Below are positions 24,214-33,619 of a stretch of DNA of 64,000 nucleotides, piece by piece. Source of the DNA: Aeromicrobium camelliae (GTDB lineage: Bacteria; Actinomycetota; Actinomycetes; Propionibacteriales; Nocardioidaceae); the NCBI RefSeq assembly GCF_003850045.1, contig NZ_RQJX01000014.1:26387-90386 (forward strand). Direction: 5' to 3'. Position 1 is the first letter of the stretch, and every line of letters starts with the position of its first letter. The notes below the pieces were generated by a model. It made no database searches and was not told the origin of the DNA. It saw only the letters and a program-made list of their open reading frames with translations. The position numbers and the translations under genes were made by a program.

Positions 24214-25476
24214 TCAGCGGCGCGGCACCTCTCCGAGGTGACCGGCCACCGCGGCGGTCGCGAGCCCGACGAGCTCGAGCGTCGACCCCGGGTGGGCGTG
24301 CGCGCCGGCGAAGAACAGACCGTGTCGCGCCGCAACCCCCGGACGTTGCGCCGCCGCGCGCCATCCGCGCCAGGCCCAGCCGTCGTGCCCGAGTCCGACG
24401 AGTTCGCGCGGCGCGAGGTCGCGGCGGGCGGTCACCAGCGGCCGCCAGTCCATCCCGGCGCTCGCCAGGACGTCGAGGACGTCTCCGCCAGCCCGGTTCT
24501 CCGCGACCCAGTGGCGAGGACCGGACTGCCAGAGGCGCACGGGGAGCTCGGCGTGCACCACGATCTCCTCGGGGAGGTCGAGGGGCTCGCGCAGCACGAG
24601 CAGCGAACGCGGCGCCGGAATCCGTCGCACCAACGACGGTTCGCGGTAGGAGCGGGGCAGCTCCGGAGCGCACCACACCACCACCTCGGCGTCGACAGTG
24701 CCGTCGGCGGTCTCGACACCGCTGACTGCTCCGTCGGCGTACCTCACGTCCAGGGCGCGCGTCGACCGCACCACGTCGACCTTCCGCTCGCCGGTCCGTC
24801 GCTCGAGCGCGGCGGCGAGCGCGGGAAGCCCGCCGGCGAAGCGCCACCGCCCGAAGTTGCGCTCGGCGTAGTGCCACACGCTCGTGTAGGCGGGTGTGTG
24901 CGCGGGGTCGTCGCCGGCCAGCCTCACCGGATCGAGCACCAGGGTGCGGAAACGGCGGTCGCGGAAGGCCGACCGGGCCGCCTGCCGTACGGTCCGCCGC
25001 GGCCGCAGCAGCCGCCGATACGGCCGCTCGAGCCCGCCGTCATAGACCTCGTCGAACATGCGGCGCCGCACGCCGTCCCACACCGGCCCCAGCGAGTCCA
25101 CCCACGGGGACCACGGATCCGATCCGAACGTCTCGACCACCGCGTCGTGCTGGGCACCGCGGGTGCCGAACGGCAGGTCGAGAACGTCGCGACGTCGGCC
25201 CCGCACCACGATGTGCCGGCGCGGGCCGGCCGGGGAGATGTCGATGACGCGGTCCATCGTGCGGCCGGACTTGCGGAAGAAGTCGCGGAAGACGCCCGGC
25301 AGCGTCACGGTCTCGGGGGAGAGGTGCCAGGCGTGGTCGTCCCATTCGAGGCCGCGCAACCGGCCGCCGAGGGTTCCGGACGCTTCCAGCAGAGTCACGT
25401 CGTGCCGCAGCTTCGCGAGGCGCGCGGCCGCCGTCAGGCCGGCGAAGCCACCACCGACGATCACCACGCGGGCCAT
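24214..25476 (-). CDS. FAD-dependent amine oxidase/phytoene desaturase-like protein
   Basis: A 420-residue flavoprotein with the N-terminal dinucleotide-binding motif VGGGFAG followed by LLEASGTLGGR. The C-terminal FAD contact reads FFAGAHAHPGSTLELVGLATAAVAG. The architecture is that of the phytoene desaturase and amine oxidase superfamily. Carotenoid synthesis is possible given the polyprenyl synthase next door, but no phytoene synthase is visible, so the substrate is open. The ATG at 25476 is six bases from TATGCT (leaderless). It is divergent from a methyltransferase gene. Confidence 0.82.
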   Translation of the reverse strand: MARVVIVGGGFAGLTAAARLAKLRHDVTLLEASGTLGGRLRGLEWDDHAWHLSPETVTLPGVFRDFFRKSGRTMDRVIDISPAGPRRHIVVRGRRRDVLDLPFGTRGAQHDAVVETFGSDPWSPWVDSLGPVWDGVRRRMFDEVYDGGLERPYRRLLRPRRTVRQAARSAFRDRRFRTLVLDPVRLAGDDPAHTPAYTSVWHYAERNFGRWRFAGGLPALAAALERRTGERKVDVVRSTRALDVRYADGAVSGVETADGTVDAEVVVWCAPELPRSYREPSLVRRIPAPRSLLVLREPLDLPEEIVVHAELPVRLWQSGPRHWVAENRAGGDVLDVLASAGMDWRPLVTARRDLAPRELVGLGHDGWAWRGWRAAAQRPGVAARHGLFFAGAHAHPGSTLELVGLATAAVAGHLGEVPRR

Positions 25477-25482
25477 GGCGGC

Positions 25483-25488
25483 AGCATA
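25483..25488 (-). promoter_or_regulatory. -10 box (TATGCT), leaderless
   Basis: TATGCT on the minus strand, six bases from the ATG at 25476 of the FAD oxidoreductase. Confidence 0.5.
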
Positions 25489-25514
25489 CGACCGTGGGGC
25501 CGAGGCCGGTCCCC

Positions 25515-25520
25515 TAGGCT
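25515..25520 (+). promoter_or_regulatory. -10 box (TAGGCT), leaderless
   Basis: TAGGCT, six bases before the ATG at 25527. This rules out an upstream GTG at 25521 as the start. Confidence 0.5.
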
Positions 25521-25526
25521 GTGGTC

Positions 25527-26258
25527 ATGGGTCCGGTACGCGGTGAGGTCATGTGGCAGGCGGTGCGCGACGCGCTGGATGTCGCGACGGCCGGCAGCAG
25601 TCAGGTCCTTCGCGTGCTCGACCTCGGAGGCGGCACGGGCAGCGACGCGGTACGCGTCGCCCAAGCCGGCCACGAGGTGACCGTCGTCGACCCGAGCCCG
25701 GACGCGCTCGCGGCACTGGCCCGACGAGCCGATGAGGCCGGCGTCGAGATCCGCCACGTGCTGGGTGACACCGGAGACCTCGGTGATCACGTCCCGGCGG
25801 CGTCGGTCGACCTCGTGCTGTGCCACGGCGTGCTCGAGTACGTCGAGGACCCCGACGCGGCCCTCGCAGCCGTCGCCACCGCGCTCGTGCCCGAGGGTCT
25901 GGTGAGCGTGGCCGTGGCGGGTCGAGTCGGCGGGGCGCTGGCGCGGGCGGTCACCGGAGACTTCGCCGGCGCGCTGGCCCTCGTGGAGCGTCCACTCGAC
26001 GCGTGGGACGTGCGCGATCACGGTCCCCGCCGCTTCTTCGCCGAGGAACTCGACGCCCTGCTGGAGGCGCACGGGTTCGCGGCCGCTCCCACCCGTGGAC
26101 TGCGGGTCTTCGCCGACCTGGTCCCGAGCTCCGTCGTCGACACGGAACCGGGTGCTCGGGAGGCGCTGTTCGCCCTGGAACAATCGGCTCGCAGCCGCCG
26201 CGATTTCTCCACCTGCTCGGGTGGTCTCCAGCAGATCGCACGCCTAGAATCGAAGTAA
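25527..26258 (+). CDS. SAM-dependent methyltransferase (class I)
   Basis: A 243-residue methyltransferase with the SAM-binding motif VLDLGGGTGSDA, the acidic motif II (VTVVDPSPDAL) and the motif IV region LVLCHGVLEYVEDP. The substrate is not evident. The C-terminal half resembles small-molecule and SmtA-like methyltransferases. It is divergent from the FAD oxidoreductase and is followed after 22 bases by the DUF3040 gene, the order I recall in other actinobacteria upstream of mraZ. Confidence 0.88.
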   Translation: MGPVRGEVMWQAVRDALDVATAGSSQVLRVLDLGGGTGSDAVRVAQAGHEVTVVDPSPDALAALARRADEAGVEIRHVLGDTGDLGDHVPAASVDLVLCHGVLEYVEDPDAALAAVATALVPEGLVSVAVAGRVGGALARAVTGDFAGALALVERPLDAWDVRDHGPRRFFAEELDALLEAHGFAAAPTRGLRVFADLVPSSVVDTEPGAREALFALEQSARSRRDFSTCSGGLQQIARLESK

Positions 26259-26280
26259 CCACCCGACCGAGGAGTCCACC

Positions 26281-26667
26281 GTGCCGCTCTCTGACGAAGA
26301 GGCCCGCCTGCTGGCCCAGCTCGAGCAGTCGCTGGCCGAGGAAGATCCCGACTTCGCGTCCACTCTGCGCGGTTCGAAGCTGGCCGCGCAGTATCGCAAG
26401 TTCGCTGTGCTGGCCGCGGTCGGATTCATCGCGGCCGTCGCCATGCTGCTGGCCGGCGCGGTCACCGCCACCACCTGGCTCGGTGTGGTCGGTTTCGTCG
26501 CCATGGTGGCCAGCGCCTACGCCTTCATCCGCACCTGGCGGCGCGGCATGATGGGCGGCGGCGAGGAGGGCAGGCCGAGGTCGCCGCAGCCCAAGGGCTC
26601 GGGTTCGGGGTCCTTCGTCGACCGGATGGAGGAGCGCTGGAACCGTCGTCAGGACGACGGACGCTGA
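26281..26667 (+). CDS. DUF3040 membrane protein
   Basis: A 128-residue protein with the DUF3040 opening PLSDEEARLLAQLEQSLAEEDP, two membrane helices (about 41-62 and 66-83) and a basic Gly/Ser-rich tail. DUF3040 proteins are found only in actinobacteria and usually sit just before mraZ, as here (Rv2169c position). Function is unknown. GAGGAG precedes the GTG, and a TAGAAT at 26246-26251 could start transcription. A strong terminator follows. Confidence 0.9.
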   Translation: MPLSDEEARLLAQLEQSLAEEDPDFASTLRGSKLAAQYRKFAVLAAVGFIAAVAMLLAGAVTATTWLGVVGFVAMVASAYAFIRTWRRGMMGGGEEGRPRSPQPKGSGSGSFVDRMEERWNRRQDDGR

Positions 26668-26701
26668 TCATGCTCCACTGACGCACCACTTCCCACCACT
26701 C

Positions 26702-26735
26702 AACCGCCCCACCGCGAGGTGAGGGCGGTTTTTCT
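26702..26735 (+). terminator. Rho-independent terminator before mraZ
   Basis: AACCGCCCCACC at 26702-26713 pairs with GGTGAGGGCGGTT at 26718-26730 (12 pairs, one bulged A, GCGA loop), followed by a T-run at 26729-26733. It insulates the division cluster from upstream transcription. A second, weaker GC-rich repeat (GCCCCGC with GCGGGGC) follows. Confidence 0.85.
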
Positions 26736-26815
26736 ATGCCCCGCAGGCAAAAAGCCGGCGGGGCTTTCGTCTGCTCCCGCCACGACACGCGCCGTGTCGA
26801 CGTGTCTGTGGCGGA

Positions 26816-26865
26816 AAGGTGGTGCAAAGTGGGTTAAGGTGGTGCAAAATGGAGCAACTGGTGGA
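26816..26865 (+). promoter_or_regulatory. MraZ-box array: five ten-base repeats
   Basis: Five decamers follow one another without gaps: AAGGTGGTGC, AAAGTGGGTT, AAGGTGGTGC, AAAATGGAGC and AACTGGTGGA. The shared core is AARRTGG with an exact ten-base period, so the sites face one side of the helix. MraZ is known to bind TGGG- or AAAGTG-type repeats spaced one turn apart and to control its own operon. This array lies 45-94 bases before the mraZ start and should be the autoregulatory site of the whole cluster. Confidence 0.85.
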
Positions 26866-26909
26866 GGAGCAGCTCATGTGGCTCATGGCGCGAGGTGAGG
26901 AGGGCCGTG

Positions 26910-27359
26910 GTGAATCCCGACGTCACCAACTTCTTCGGCACCTACACCCCGCGTCTGGACGACAAGGGGCGCCTCTTCCTGCCCGCCAAGTTCCGGCCCC
27001 GGCTCGAGCACGGCGTGATCCTCACGCGGGGTCAGGAGCACTGCATCTACGGCTGGACGCCCGAGGCGTTCACGGAGTTCACCGATCGGGTGCGCTCGAC
27101 GCCGTTCACCAACCGGCAGGCGCGCAACTTCCTGCGGATGCTGTTCTCCGGCGCGTCATCGGAGACGCCGGACAAGCAGGGGAGGATCTCGATCCCTCCC
27201 GTGCTGCGGGAGTGGGCGAGTCTCGGCCGCGACTGCACGGTCGTCGGTGCGATGGACCGCATCGAGATCTGGGACTCACAGCGTTGGGACGAGTTCTCCG
27301 CCGAGCAGGAGGACACCTTCGCGGACATGTCCGACGAGGTGATGCCGGGCATCTTCTGA
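26910..27359 (+). CDS. mraZ: Transcriptional regulator MraZ
   Basis: MraZ forms a ring of AbrB-like double domains and represses the division cluster. The 149-residue protein has two copies of the fold, each with its DNA-contact loop: DDKGRLFLPAKFRP near 14-27 and DKQGRISIPPVLREW near 89-103. I choose the GTG at 26910, which follows AGGAGG by six bases, over the GTG at 26907 and the longer frame from 26895. The putative binding array is immediately upstream. Confidence 0.95.
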   Translation: MNPDVTNFFGTYTPRLDDKGRLFLPAKFRPRLEHGVILTRGQEHCIYGWTPEAFTEFTDRVRSTPFTNRQARNFLRMLFSGASSETPDKQGRISIPPVLREWASLGRDCTVVGAMDRIEIWDSQRWDEFSAEQEDTFADMSDEVMPGIF

Positions 27360-27409
27360 CGGTAGCGGGCTCAGATGCCCGCCTGGGTGGATCTGACATC
27401 CCTTCCCCG

Positions 27410-27571
27410 GTGTCAGAACCACGCGGGCGGGGATCTGTCCCCACGACCGCGCCAGGAGCTGCCCCGCGGTTGCGACGGCAGATCGCCGAGCGCTGCGCCG
27501 TGATGGCGGTGTCGCTCGGCGGGTCCGCCGCAGTGACCGCCGTGATCGCGTTCGCCCTGGGGTCCCTATGA
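27410..27571 (+). CDS. Possible small membrane protein between mraZ and rsmH
   Basis: An open frame of 53 codons from a GTG at 27410 ends in TGA that overlaps the rsmH ATG by four bases (ATGA), the coupling used throughout this cluster. The product has a Pro- and Arg-rich first half and a single hydrophobic helix at its end ([20 protein letters not shown]). No ribosome site precedes the GTG, and the start may be elsewhere in the frame. I recognise no family. Without it the 208 bases between mraZ and rsmH hold no gene. Confidence 0.42.
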   Translation: MSEPRGRGSVPTTAPGAAPRLRRQIAERCAVMAVSLGGSAAVTAVIAFALGSL

Positions 27572-28518
27572 CACCGGCGCAGCACGTGCCGGTCCTGCGC
27601 GAACGGGTCCTCGCACTGCTCGCGCCCGCCATCGAGGCGTCGACGGCTCCCGTGATCGTGGACGCCACCCTCGGACTCGGCGGCCACGCAGAGGCCATGC
27701 TCCAGCGCTTCGAGCAGGTGAGGGTGGTCGGCATCGATCGTGACCCCGACGCGCTGCGACGGGCGAGCGAACGACTGGCACCGTTCGGTGATCGCTTCGT
27801 GGGCGTCCACGCGGTCTATGACGCCATCGCCGACGCGACGGCCGCCGCCGGCGTCGAGCGAGTGGCCGGCCTGCTGTTCGACCTCGGGGTGTCGTCGATG
27901 CAACTCGATCAGGCCGAGCGCGGCTTCGCCTACGCCCAGGACGCTCCGCTCGACATGCGGATGAACCCCGGCGACCCCCTGACAGCCGCCGACGTCCTCA
28001 ACACCTACGAGGCGGCCGAGCTGGCGCGGGTGCTGCGCGAGTACGGCGAGGAGAAGTTCGCCCGCCGCATCGCCGACGCCGTCGTGCGAGCGCGGGCGGA
28101 GGAGCCGTTCACCACGAGCGCGCGGCTCGTCGAGCTCGTCCGCGACGCGATCCCGGCACCGGCACGCAGGACCGGAGGACACCCGGCCAAGCGGACGTTC
28201 CAGGCGCTGCGGATCGAGGTCAACGACGAGCTGGGAGCGGCGCGTCGCGCTCTGCCCGCCGCCCTTGAGCACACCGCGGTGGGCGGTCGCGTCGTCGTGA
28301 TGGCCTACCACTCGCTCGAGGACCGCATCACCAAACGGGTCTTCGCCCAGGCCACGACGTCCACGGCGCCGCCGGGGCTCCCGGTGGTGCCTGCGGAGCA
28401 CGAGGCGAAGTTCCGACTCGTCACCCGTGGCGCGGAGAAGGCCTCCGACGCCGAGATCGCTGAGAACCCCCGCGCGAAGCCGGTCCGGCTGCGCGCCGTC
28501 GAGAGGATCACCGCATGA
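27568..28518 (+). CDS. rsmH: 16S rRNA m4C1402 methyltransferase
   Basis: RsmH (MraW) methylates N4 of C1402 in 16S rRNA, in the decoding centre. The 316-residue protein begins with [13 protein letters not shown] and shows the SAM motif [14 protein letters not shown]. It also has [19 protein letters not shown] and the C-terminal [11 protein letters not shown]. It overlaps the small ORF upstream and ftsL downstream by four bases each. Confidence 0.97.
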   Translation: MTPAQHVPVLRERVLALLAPAIEASTAPVIVDATLGLGGHAEAMLQRFEQVRVVGIDRDPDALRRASERLAPFGDRFVGVHAVYDAIADATAAAGVERVAGLLFDLGVSSMQLDQAERGFAYAQDAPLDMRMNPGDPLTAADVLNTYEAAELARVLREYGEEKFARRIADAVVRARAEEPFTTSARLVELVRDAIPAPARRTGGHPAKRTFQALRIEVNDELGAARRALPAALEHTAVGGRVVVMAYHSLEDRITKRVFAQATTSTAPPGLPVVPAEHEAKFRLVTRGAEKASDAEIAENPRAKPVRLRAVERITA

Positions 28519-28934
28519 GCGCACGAGGTACTGCCGCCGCCCATGCAGGCCGCGCGCTCGTCGCCCGCGGCCACGAGGTCCGATCAGCCGGGCTGCGCCT
28601 GGTCGCGCCGGTTCGCCAGCGTGCGCACAAGGCGCCGTTCGTCGTCGTGCTGCTGGGAGTGCTCGGTCTCGGTCTCGTCGGTCTCATCGTCATGAGCACG
28701 CTCATGCAGGCGCAGTCGTTCCAGCTCTCCGAGCTCTCGCGCGAGGCGGAGAGCCTGCAGATCCAACGGCAGGCACTCGAGCGCGAGCTGCAGGACCTGC
28801 AGAGTCCGCAGTCCCTCGCCAAGAAGGCCGCCGACGACGGCATGGTGCCGCCGGCGACGCCGGTGTTCCTGCGGCTGACGGACGGCGCCGTCATCGGCCA
28901 GCCGATCCCGGCCGAACCCGGAGGTGCGCCGTGA
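28515..28934 (+). CDS. ftsL: Cell division protein FtsL-like
   Basis: A 139-residue bitopic membrane protein with a basic cytoplasmic N-terminus, one helix near residues 41-63 and an external coiled coil ([25 protein letters not shown]). A short Pro-rich tail ends it. Sequence conservation of FtsL is low. The call rests on this topology and on its place between rsmH and ftsI, overlapping both by four bases. It should join FtsB-like and FtsQ proteins in the septal complex. Confidence 0.88.
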   Translation: MSARGTAAAHAGRALVARGHEVRSAGLRLVAPVRQRAHKAPFVVVLLGVLGLGLVGLIVMSTLMQAQSFQLSELSREAESLQIQRQALERELQDLQSPQSLAKKAADDGMVPPATPVFLRLTDGAVIGQPIPAEPGGAP

Positions 28935-30673
28935 CGACTGCGGTGACGCGCCGACGCTTGCGCTTCTGTCTCATCGTCGTGCTCGCGGTGTTCCTGTTGT
29001 TCGGAGCACGCCTGTTCCAGATCCAGGGCGTCGACGCCAAGGCGTACGCCGCGATGGCGGTGCAGACCGGGACGGCGACCACGACCGTGCCCGCCCCGCG
29101 CGGCGAGATCCTCGACCGCAACGGCGTCGAGTTGGCCTCGAACGTCGACGGGCTCACGATCACGGCCGATCCGAGCATGACCGCCGAGCACGCTCCGCAG
29201 ATCGCCCGCATCCTCTACGAGAAGCTGCCCGATCGCATCGACTACTTCGAGACGATCGAAACCCTGCGTACGCCGGACTCCCGCTTCGTCTACCTCGTGC
29301 GCGACCTGCCCGCTTCCGAGGCGACCGACGCGGTCGAGGCCGTCCGCGACGCGTCCTACACCGGCGTCTTCACCGAGAAGGAGGTGCTGCGCAGCTATCC
29401 GGGCGGATCGCTGGCGGCCAACCTGCTCGGCTTCACCGACGCCGAGGGCAAGGGCGTCCAGGGCATCGAGCAGATGTACGACGAGACGCTCACCGGCAAG
29501 GACGGGTCGAGCACCTTCGAGGTGTCCTCGACGGGACAGCGCATCCCGATGGCCGACAGCACCGTGGAGGAGATGGTGCCCGGCACGTCGGTCAAGACCA
29601 CGATCGACCGTGACCTGCAGTGGTACGCCGATCAACGGCTCGCCGAGGTCGTCTCGTCCGCCGGCGCCGACTGGGGCCTGGCGATCACGATGGACGTCAA
29701 GACGTGCCAGATCCTGCAGATCTCGCAGTCGCCGACATTCGACCCCGACGCCCGGACCGGCATCACCGAGCGCAACACGGTGTCGCGGGCCACCCAGACG
29801 GTGTACGAGCCGGGCTCGGTCATGAAGCCGGTCACGATGGCGGCGCTGGCCGACCAGGGCCTCATCGACGCCGACTCCAAGATCCGCGTGCCGAGCCAGA
29901 TGGTCATCGACGGGTTCCCGATCGGCGACCACTGGGACCACGGCGAACTGCAGATGACCGCCGCCGGCGTGATCGCCCAATCGTCCAACCTCGGCACGAT
30001 CATCGCCGCCCAGCAGATGGACGACGAGACTTTCCACGACTACCTGAGCAAGTTCGGGTTCGGCAGGGCGACCGGGGTCGAGCTGCCCGGTGAATCGGCG
30101 GGCATCCTGGAGAAGGCGGACAGCTGGACCGACGCCAAGCACGCCACGACCTCGTTCGGGCAGGGCATCTCGGTCACCGCCATGCAGATGATGCGGGCGC
30201 TCGGTGCCATCGCGAACGACGGCGTGGCATGTGACCCCACGGTCGTGGAGTCGACGATCGCGCCGGACGGCACCGAGACCCCCAACGAGGCGGGGAAGTC
30301 CGAACGGGTCGTCTCCTCGGAGGCCGCGGCGCAGGTCACGCGCATGATGGAGGCCGTCACCGCCGACGACGGCACGGCCCCTGCGGCGCAGATCGAGGGG
30401 TACCGCGTGGCGGGCAAGACCGGCACCGCGTGGCGCGTCAACCCGGAGACCGGCCGGTACGTCCGCGGTCAGAACACCGTGTCGTTCGCCGGCTTCGCGC
30501 CGGCCGACAAGCCGCGATTCCTCACCTATGTCGTCATCGACAAGCCCCCGGCGAGCGCCGGTGGTGGCTCGCTCGCCGGACCGGTGTTCCACGACATCAT
30601 GTCGATGACCTTGGAGCGTTTCGGCGTCACTCCGACGGGGTCCGCGCCGCCCAAGGTCGAGCAGTACTGGTGA
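28931..30673 (+). CDS. ftsI: Septal peptidoglycan transpeptidase (PBP3)
   Basis: FtsI cross-links new wall at the septum together with FtsW. The 580-residue class B penicillin-binding protein has one N-terminal membrane helix and a pedestal domain with RGEILDRNGVELA. The transpeptidase domain carries the nucleophile motif SVMK, the SSN motif and KTGT. The GTG start overlaps the ftsL stop (GTGA). The final residues LERFGVTPTGSAPPKVEQYW are typical of actinobacterial FtsI. Confidence 0.97.
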   Translation: MTTAVTRRRLRFCLIVVLAVFLLFGARLFQIQGVDAKAYAAMAVQTGTATTTVPAPRGEILDRNGVELASNVDGLTITADPSMTAEHAPQIARILYEKLPDRIDYFETIETLRTPDSRFVYLVRDLPASEATDAVEAVRDASYTGVFTEKEVLRSYPGGSLAANLLGFTDAEGKGVQGIEQMYDETLTGKDGSSTFEVSSTGQRIPMADSTVEEMVPGTSVKTTIDRDLQWYADQRLAEVVSSAGADWGLAITMDVKTCQILQISQSPTFDPDARTGITERNTVSRATQTVYEPGSVMKPVTMAALADQGLIDADSKIRVPSQMVIDGFPIGDHWDHGELQMTAAGVIAQSSNLGTIIAAQQMDDETFHDYLSKFGFGRATGVELPGESAGILEKADSWTDAKHATTSFGQGISVTAMQMMRALGAIANDGVACDPTVVESTIAPDGTETPNEAGKSERVVSSEAAAQVTRMMEAVTADDGTAPAAQIEGYRVAGKTGTAWRVNPETGRYVRGQNTVSFAGFAPADKPRFLTYVVIDKPPASAGGGSLAGPVFHDIMSMTLERFGVTPTGSAPPKVEQYW

Positions 30674-30708
30674 TCGCCTCCCGAGCGGTGCGCGCGAGCG
30701 TGACGCAG

Positions 30709-30714
30709 TAGGTT
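30709..30714 (+). promoter_or_regulatory. -10 box (TAGGTT), leaderless murE inside the cluster
   Basis: TAGGTT is seven bases before the murE GTG at 30722, in a 48-base gap that interrupts the otherwise overlapping genes. It marks an internal promoter that could drive murE to ftsQ independently of MraZ. Confidence 0.5.
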
Positions 30715-30721
30715 GGGAGCC

Positions 30722-32218
30722 GTGGAGGAAGCGTCGATGAGAGTACGTCCGCGGGCGCTGCCGCACCGCTCGCTGCGGTCCATCGCCCGGCAGCTGGGTG
30801 CCCGTGCCTTCGGCGAGGCCGAGGTGACGGGGTTGAGCCTCAACACCGCCGATGTCGTCCCCGGCGACCTGTATGCCGCGCTCCCGGGGTCGACGACGCA
30901 CGGCGGCCGGTACGCGCCGCAGGCGGTGAGTGAGGGCGCCGTCGCGGTGCTGACCGACGCGGCCGGTCTGCAGTGCGTGCCGGACGACGTGCCCTACATC
31001 GTGCTGGAGAACCCGCGGGCCGTGCTGCCCGAACTCGCAGCGGAGCTGTACGACCACCCCACGAAGGCGTTCACGACGATCGGCATCACCGGGACCCAGG
31101 GCAAGACCACGAGTACGTACCTGGCCGAAGCGGCGCTCGGTGCGGATCGCAGCGCCGTCATCGGCACGATCGGCACACGCATCGGGGGTGTGCCGGCGCG
31201 CTCCGCGCTCACCACGCCCGAAGCGCCCGCGCTCCAGGCGCTCTTCGCCGTGATGCGGGAGGAGGACGTCGAGGTCTGCGCCATGGAGGTCTCGAGCCAT
31301 GCGCTGGCGCAGGGACGAGTCGACGGCTTCACGTTCGACGTCGGCGTGTTCCTCAATCTCGGCCGCGATCACCTCGACTTCCACGCGGACATGGAGGAGT
31401 ACTTCGCCGCGAAGGCGAGCCTGCTGACACCGCAGCACGCCAACTCCGGCGTCGTCGTGGTGGACGACGAGTACGGACGGCGCCTGGCCACGGGCTCGAC
31501 GGTGCCGGTCGTCACGGTCTCGACGCATGGTGACCCGGCCGACTGGCGCGCCGTGGATGTCGTCGCTCACCCGACCGGCACGACGGCTCGACTGCTGGGA
31601 CCCGAGGGCGTCGAGGTCGACCTCTCCGTGCCGTTGCCGGGCACGTTCAACGTCGCCAACGCAGCCGCAGTCGTCGCGGCGCTCGCCGTCCAGGGCCACG
31701 ACCCGCAGGAGGCGGCGCGTGGGATCGCGGAGAGCGCGGGCGTTCCGGGCCGGATGGAGCGGGTGGACGCCGGGCAGGATTTCACTGCGGTCGTCGACTA
31801 CGCGCACAAGCCGGACGCGGTCGTCGCTGTGCTCGACGCGCTGCGGCCCATGACCACGGGACGACTCATCATCGTGATCGGCGCAGGCGGCGACCGCGAC
31901 CACGGCAAGCGGCCGCTCATGGGTGCCGCAGCAGCCCAGCACGCTGACGTCGTCATCGTCACCGACGACAACCCCCGCACGGAGGAACCCGGTGCCATCC
32001 GCGCTGCGGTCCTTCGTGGAGCGCGCGGCACGAGCGCCACGGTCAGGGAGGTCGCGGGCCGGAAGGCGGCGATCGCGGAGGCCGTCGCCATGGCCGGCCC
32101 CGGTGACACCGTCGTGATCGCCGGCAAGGGGCACGAGCGGGGACAGGAGATCGCCGGAGTGGTGCATCCCTTCGACGATCGCGACGTCCTGCGCGAGTGT
32201 CTCGAGGCGCGCGCGTGA
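30722..32218 (+). CDS. murE: UDP-MurNAc-tripeptide synthetase (diaminopimelate-adding)
   Basis: MurE adds the third stem residue to UDP-MurNAc-L-Ala-D-Glu. The 498-residue protein has the ATP loop GTQGKTTSTY and the specificity motif DNPRTEEP. The DNPR form marks enzymes that add diaminopimelate rather than lysine. I start at the GTG at 30722, which a TAGGTT box seven bases upstream supports. The product opens VEEASMRVRPRALPHRSLR. murF follows with a GTGA overlap. Confidence 0.95.
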   Translation: MEEASMRVRPRALPHRSLRSIARQLGARAFGEAEVTGLSLNTADVVPGDLYAALPGSTTHGGRYAPQAVSEGAVAVLTDAAGLQCVPDDVPYIVLENPRAVLPELAAELYDHPTKAFTTIGITGTQGKTTSTYLAEAALGADRSAVIGTIGTRIGGVPARSALTTPEAPALQALFAVMREEDVEVCAMEVSSHALAQGRVDGFTFDVGVFLNLGRDHLDFHADMEEYFAAKASLLTPQHANSGVVVVDDEYGRRLATGSTVPVVTVSTHGDPADWRAVDVVAHPTGTTARLLGPEGVEVDLSVPLPGTFNVANAAAVVAALAVQGHDPQEAARGIAESAGVPGRMERVDAGQDFTAVVDYAHKPDAVVAVLDALRPMTTGRLIIVIGAGGDRDHGKRPLMGAAAAQHADVVIVTDDNPRTEEPGAIRAAVLRGARGTSATVREVAGRKAAIAEAVAMAGPGDTVVIAGKGHERGQEIAGVVHPFDDRDVLRECLEARA

Positions 32219-33585
32219 TCGCCGGCCTCACCCTCGGCGACATCGCCTCGGTGGTGGACGGCCGGCTCGTCGATGCGGCGGCCGACGTCACGGTCGACGG
32301 GCCCGTCGTGATCGATTCGCGTGAGGTGCGTCCGGGTGCCCTGTTCGCCGCGCTCGAGGGAGAGCACGTGGACGGGCACGACTATGCGGCGTCCTCGATC
32401 GCGGACGGTGCGGTTGCGGTGCTGGCCACGCGTGACGTCGACGTGCCCTCGATCCTCGTCGACGACGTGACGGCCGCGCTCGCGGCACTGGCGCGGCACG
32501 TGCTGGACCGTCTGCGTGAGCAGGGGAACCTGACCGTCGTCGGCATCACCGGCTCTGCGGGTAAGACGAGCGTCAAGGACATGCTCGGCTCGGTGCTCAG
32601 CGCGGCAGGCCCGACGATCGCGCCGCAAGGCTCCTTCAACAACGAGCTCGGCGTCCCGCTCACCGTGCTGCGAGCCGACGAGGAGACGCGCTACCTCGTC
32701 GTGGAGATGGGGGCGCGGGGCATCGGCCACATCGCGCACCTGTGTCGCATCGCACCGCCCGAGGTCGGGGTGGTGCTCAACGTCGGTTCCGCCCACGCCT
32801 CGGAGTTCGGCTCGCCCGAGGCGACCGCCCAGGCGAAGGGGGAGCTCGTCGAGGCCCTGCCGCCGTACGGGACCGCCGTGCTCAACGCCGACGACGTGCG
32901 CGTCGCGGCGATGGCGGCCCGCACCGCGGCTCGCGTCGCCTCCTTCGGCCGTGCTGGCGAGGACATCCGCTTCCTCGGAGCACCTGAACTCGACGCTCAG
33001 GGCCACCCGCATCTGCAGGTGATCGTCGACGGAGAAGAACACGACCTCACCGTGCCGCAGTTGGGGGAGCATCAAGTGGTCAATGCCGCCGCGGCGCTCG
33101 CCGCCGCGCGGGCCGCGGGCGTGTCGACCGAGGATGCCCTTGCGTCGTTGGCAGCGGCGGGTGCGGGATCGCCTATGCGAATGGAGCGGCACGTGCGCGA
33201 GGACGGGCTCACCGTGCTCAACGATGCGTACAACGCCAATCCCGAGTCGATGGCGGCCGCCCTCCGCACCCTCGCCGCTGTCGCTCCGGGAGACCGCGGG
33301 GTCGCCGTCCTCGGTGCCATGCTCGAACTCGGCGACGCGAGCGAGGAGCATCACGAGGTCGTCGGTCGGCTCGCTGCGACGCTGGGGGTGGGGCGGGTCC
33401 TGGTCGTCGGCGACGAGGCGGCACCCATCGCACGCGGGGCCGGATCGATCGCGGAGGTCGTCCCGACGGCCGACGCGGCGATCCGTAGACTCATGGCTAG
33501 TCTGCGACCGGACCAGGTGGTGCTTGTGAAAGCATCGAGGGGCGAACGTCTCGAACGTGTCGCCGAGGCCCTGCTCGCAGACTGA
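32215..33585 (+). CDS. murF: UDP-MurNAc-tripeptide D-Ala-D-Ala ligase
   Basis: MurF adds the D-Ala-D-Ala dipeptide and completes the cytoplasmic stem peptide. The 462-residue protein has the ATP loop [22 protein letters not shown] and the Mur ligase C-terminal pattern [11 protein letters not shown]. It overlaps murE by four bases and is followed by mraY after 34 bases. Confidence 0.96.
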   Translation: MIAGLTLGDIASVVDGRLVDAAADVTVDGPVVIDSREVRPGALFAALEGEHVDGHDYAASSIADGAVAVLATRDVDVPSILVDDVTAALAALARHVLDRLREQGNLTVVGITGSAGKTSVKDMLGSVLSAAGPTIAPQGSFNNELGVPLTVLRADEETRYLVVEMGARGIGHIAHLCRIAPPEVGVVLNVGSAHASEFGSPEATAQAKGELVEALPPYGTAVLNADDVRVAAMAARTAARVASFGRAGEDIRFLGAPELDAQGHPHLQVIVDGEEHDLTVPQLGEHQVVNAAAALAAARAAGVSTEDALASLAAAGAGSPMRMERHVREDGLTVLNDAYNANPESMAAALRTLAAVAPGDRGVAVLGAMLELGDASEEHHEVVGRLAATLGVGRVLVVGDEAAPIARGAGSIAEVVPTADAAIRRLMASLRPDQVVLVKASRGERLERVAEALLAD

Positions 33586-33619
33586 TGCCGTCGTCACCCA
33601 CCGAAAGGAACCCCTTGCC

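Noticed and set aside
28508..32167. Minus-strand open frame of 1219 codons opposite ftsL, ftsI and murE
   Set aside because: It spans three certain genes on the other strand and has shadow-type composition. No promoter, ribosome site or motif supports it.
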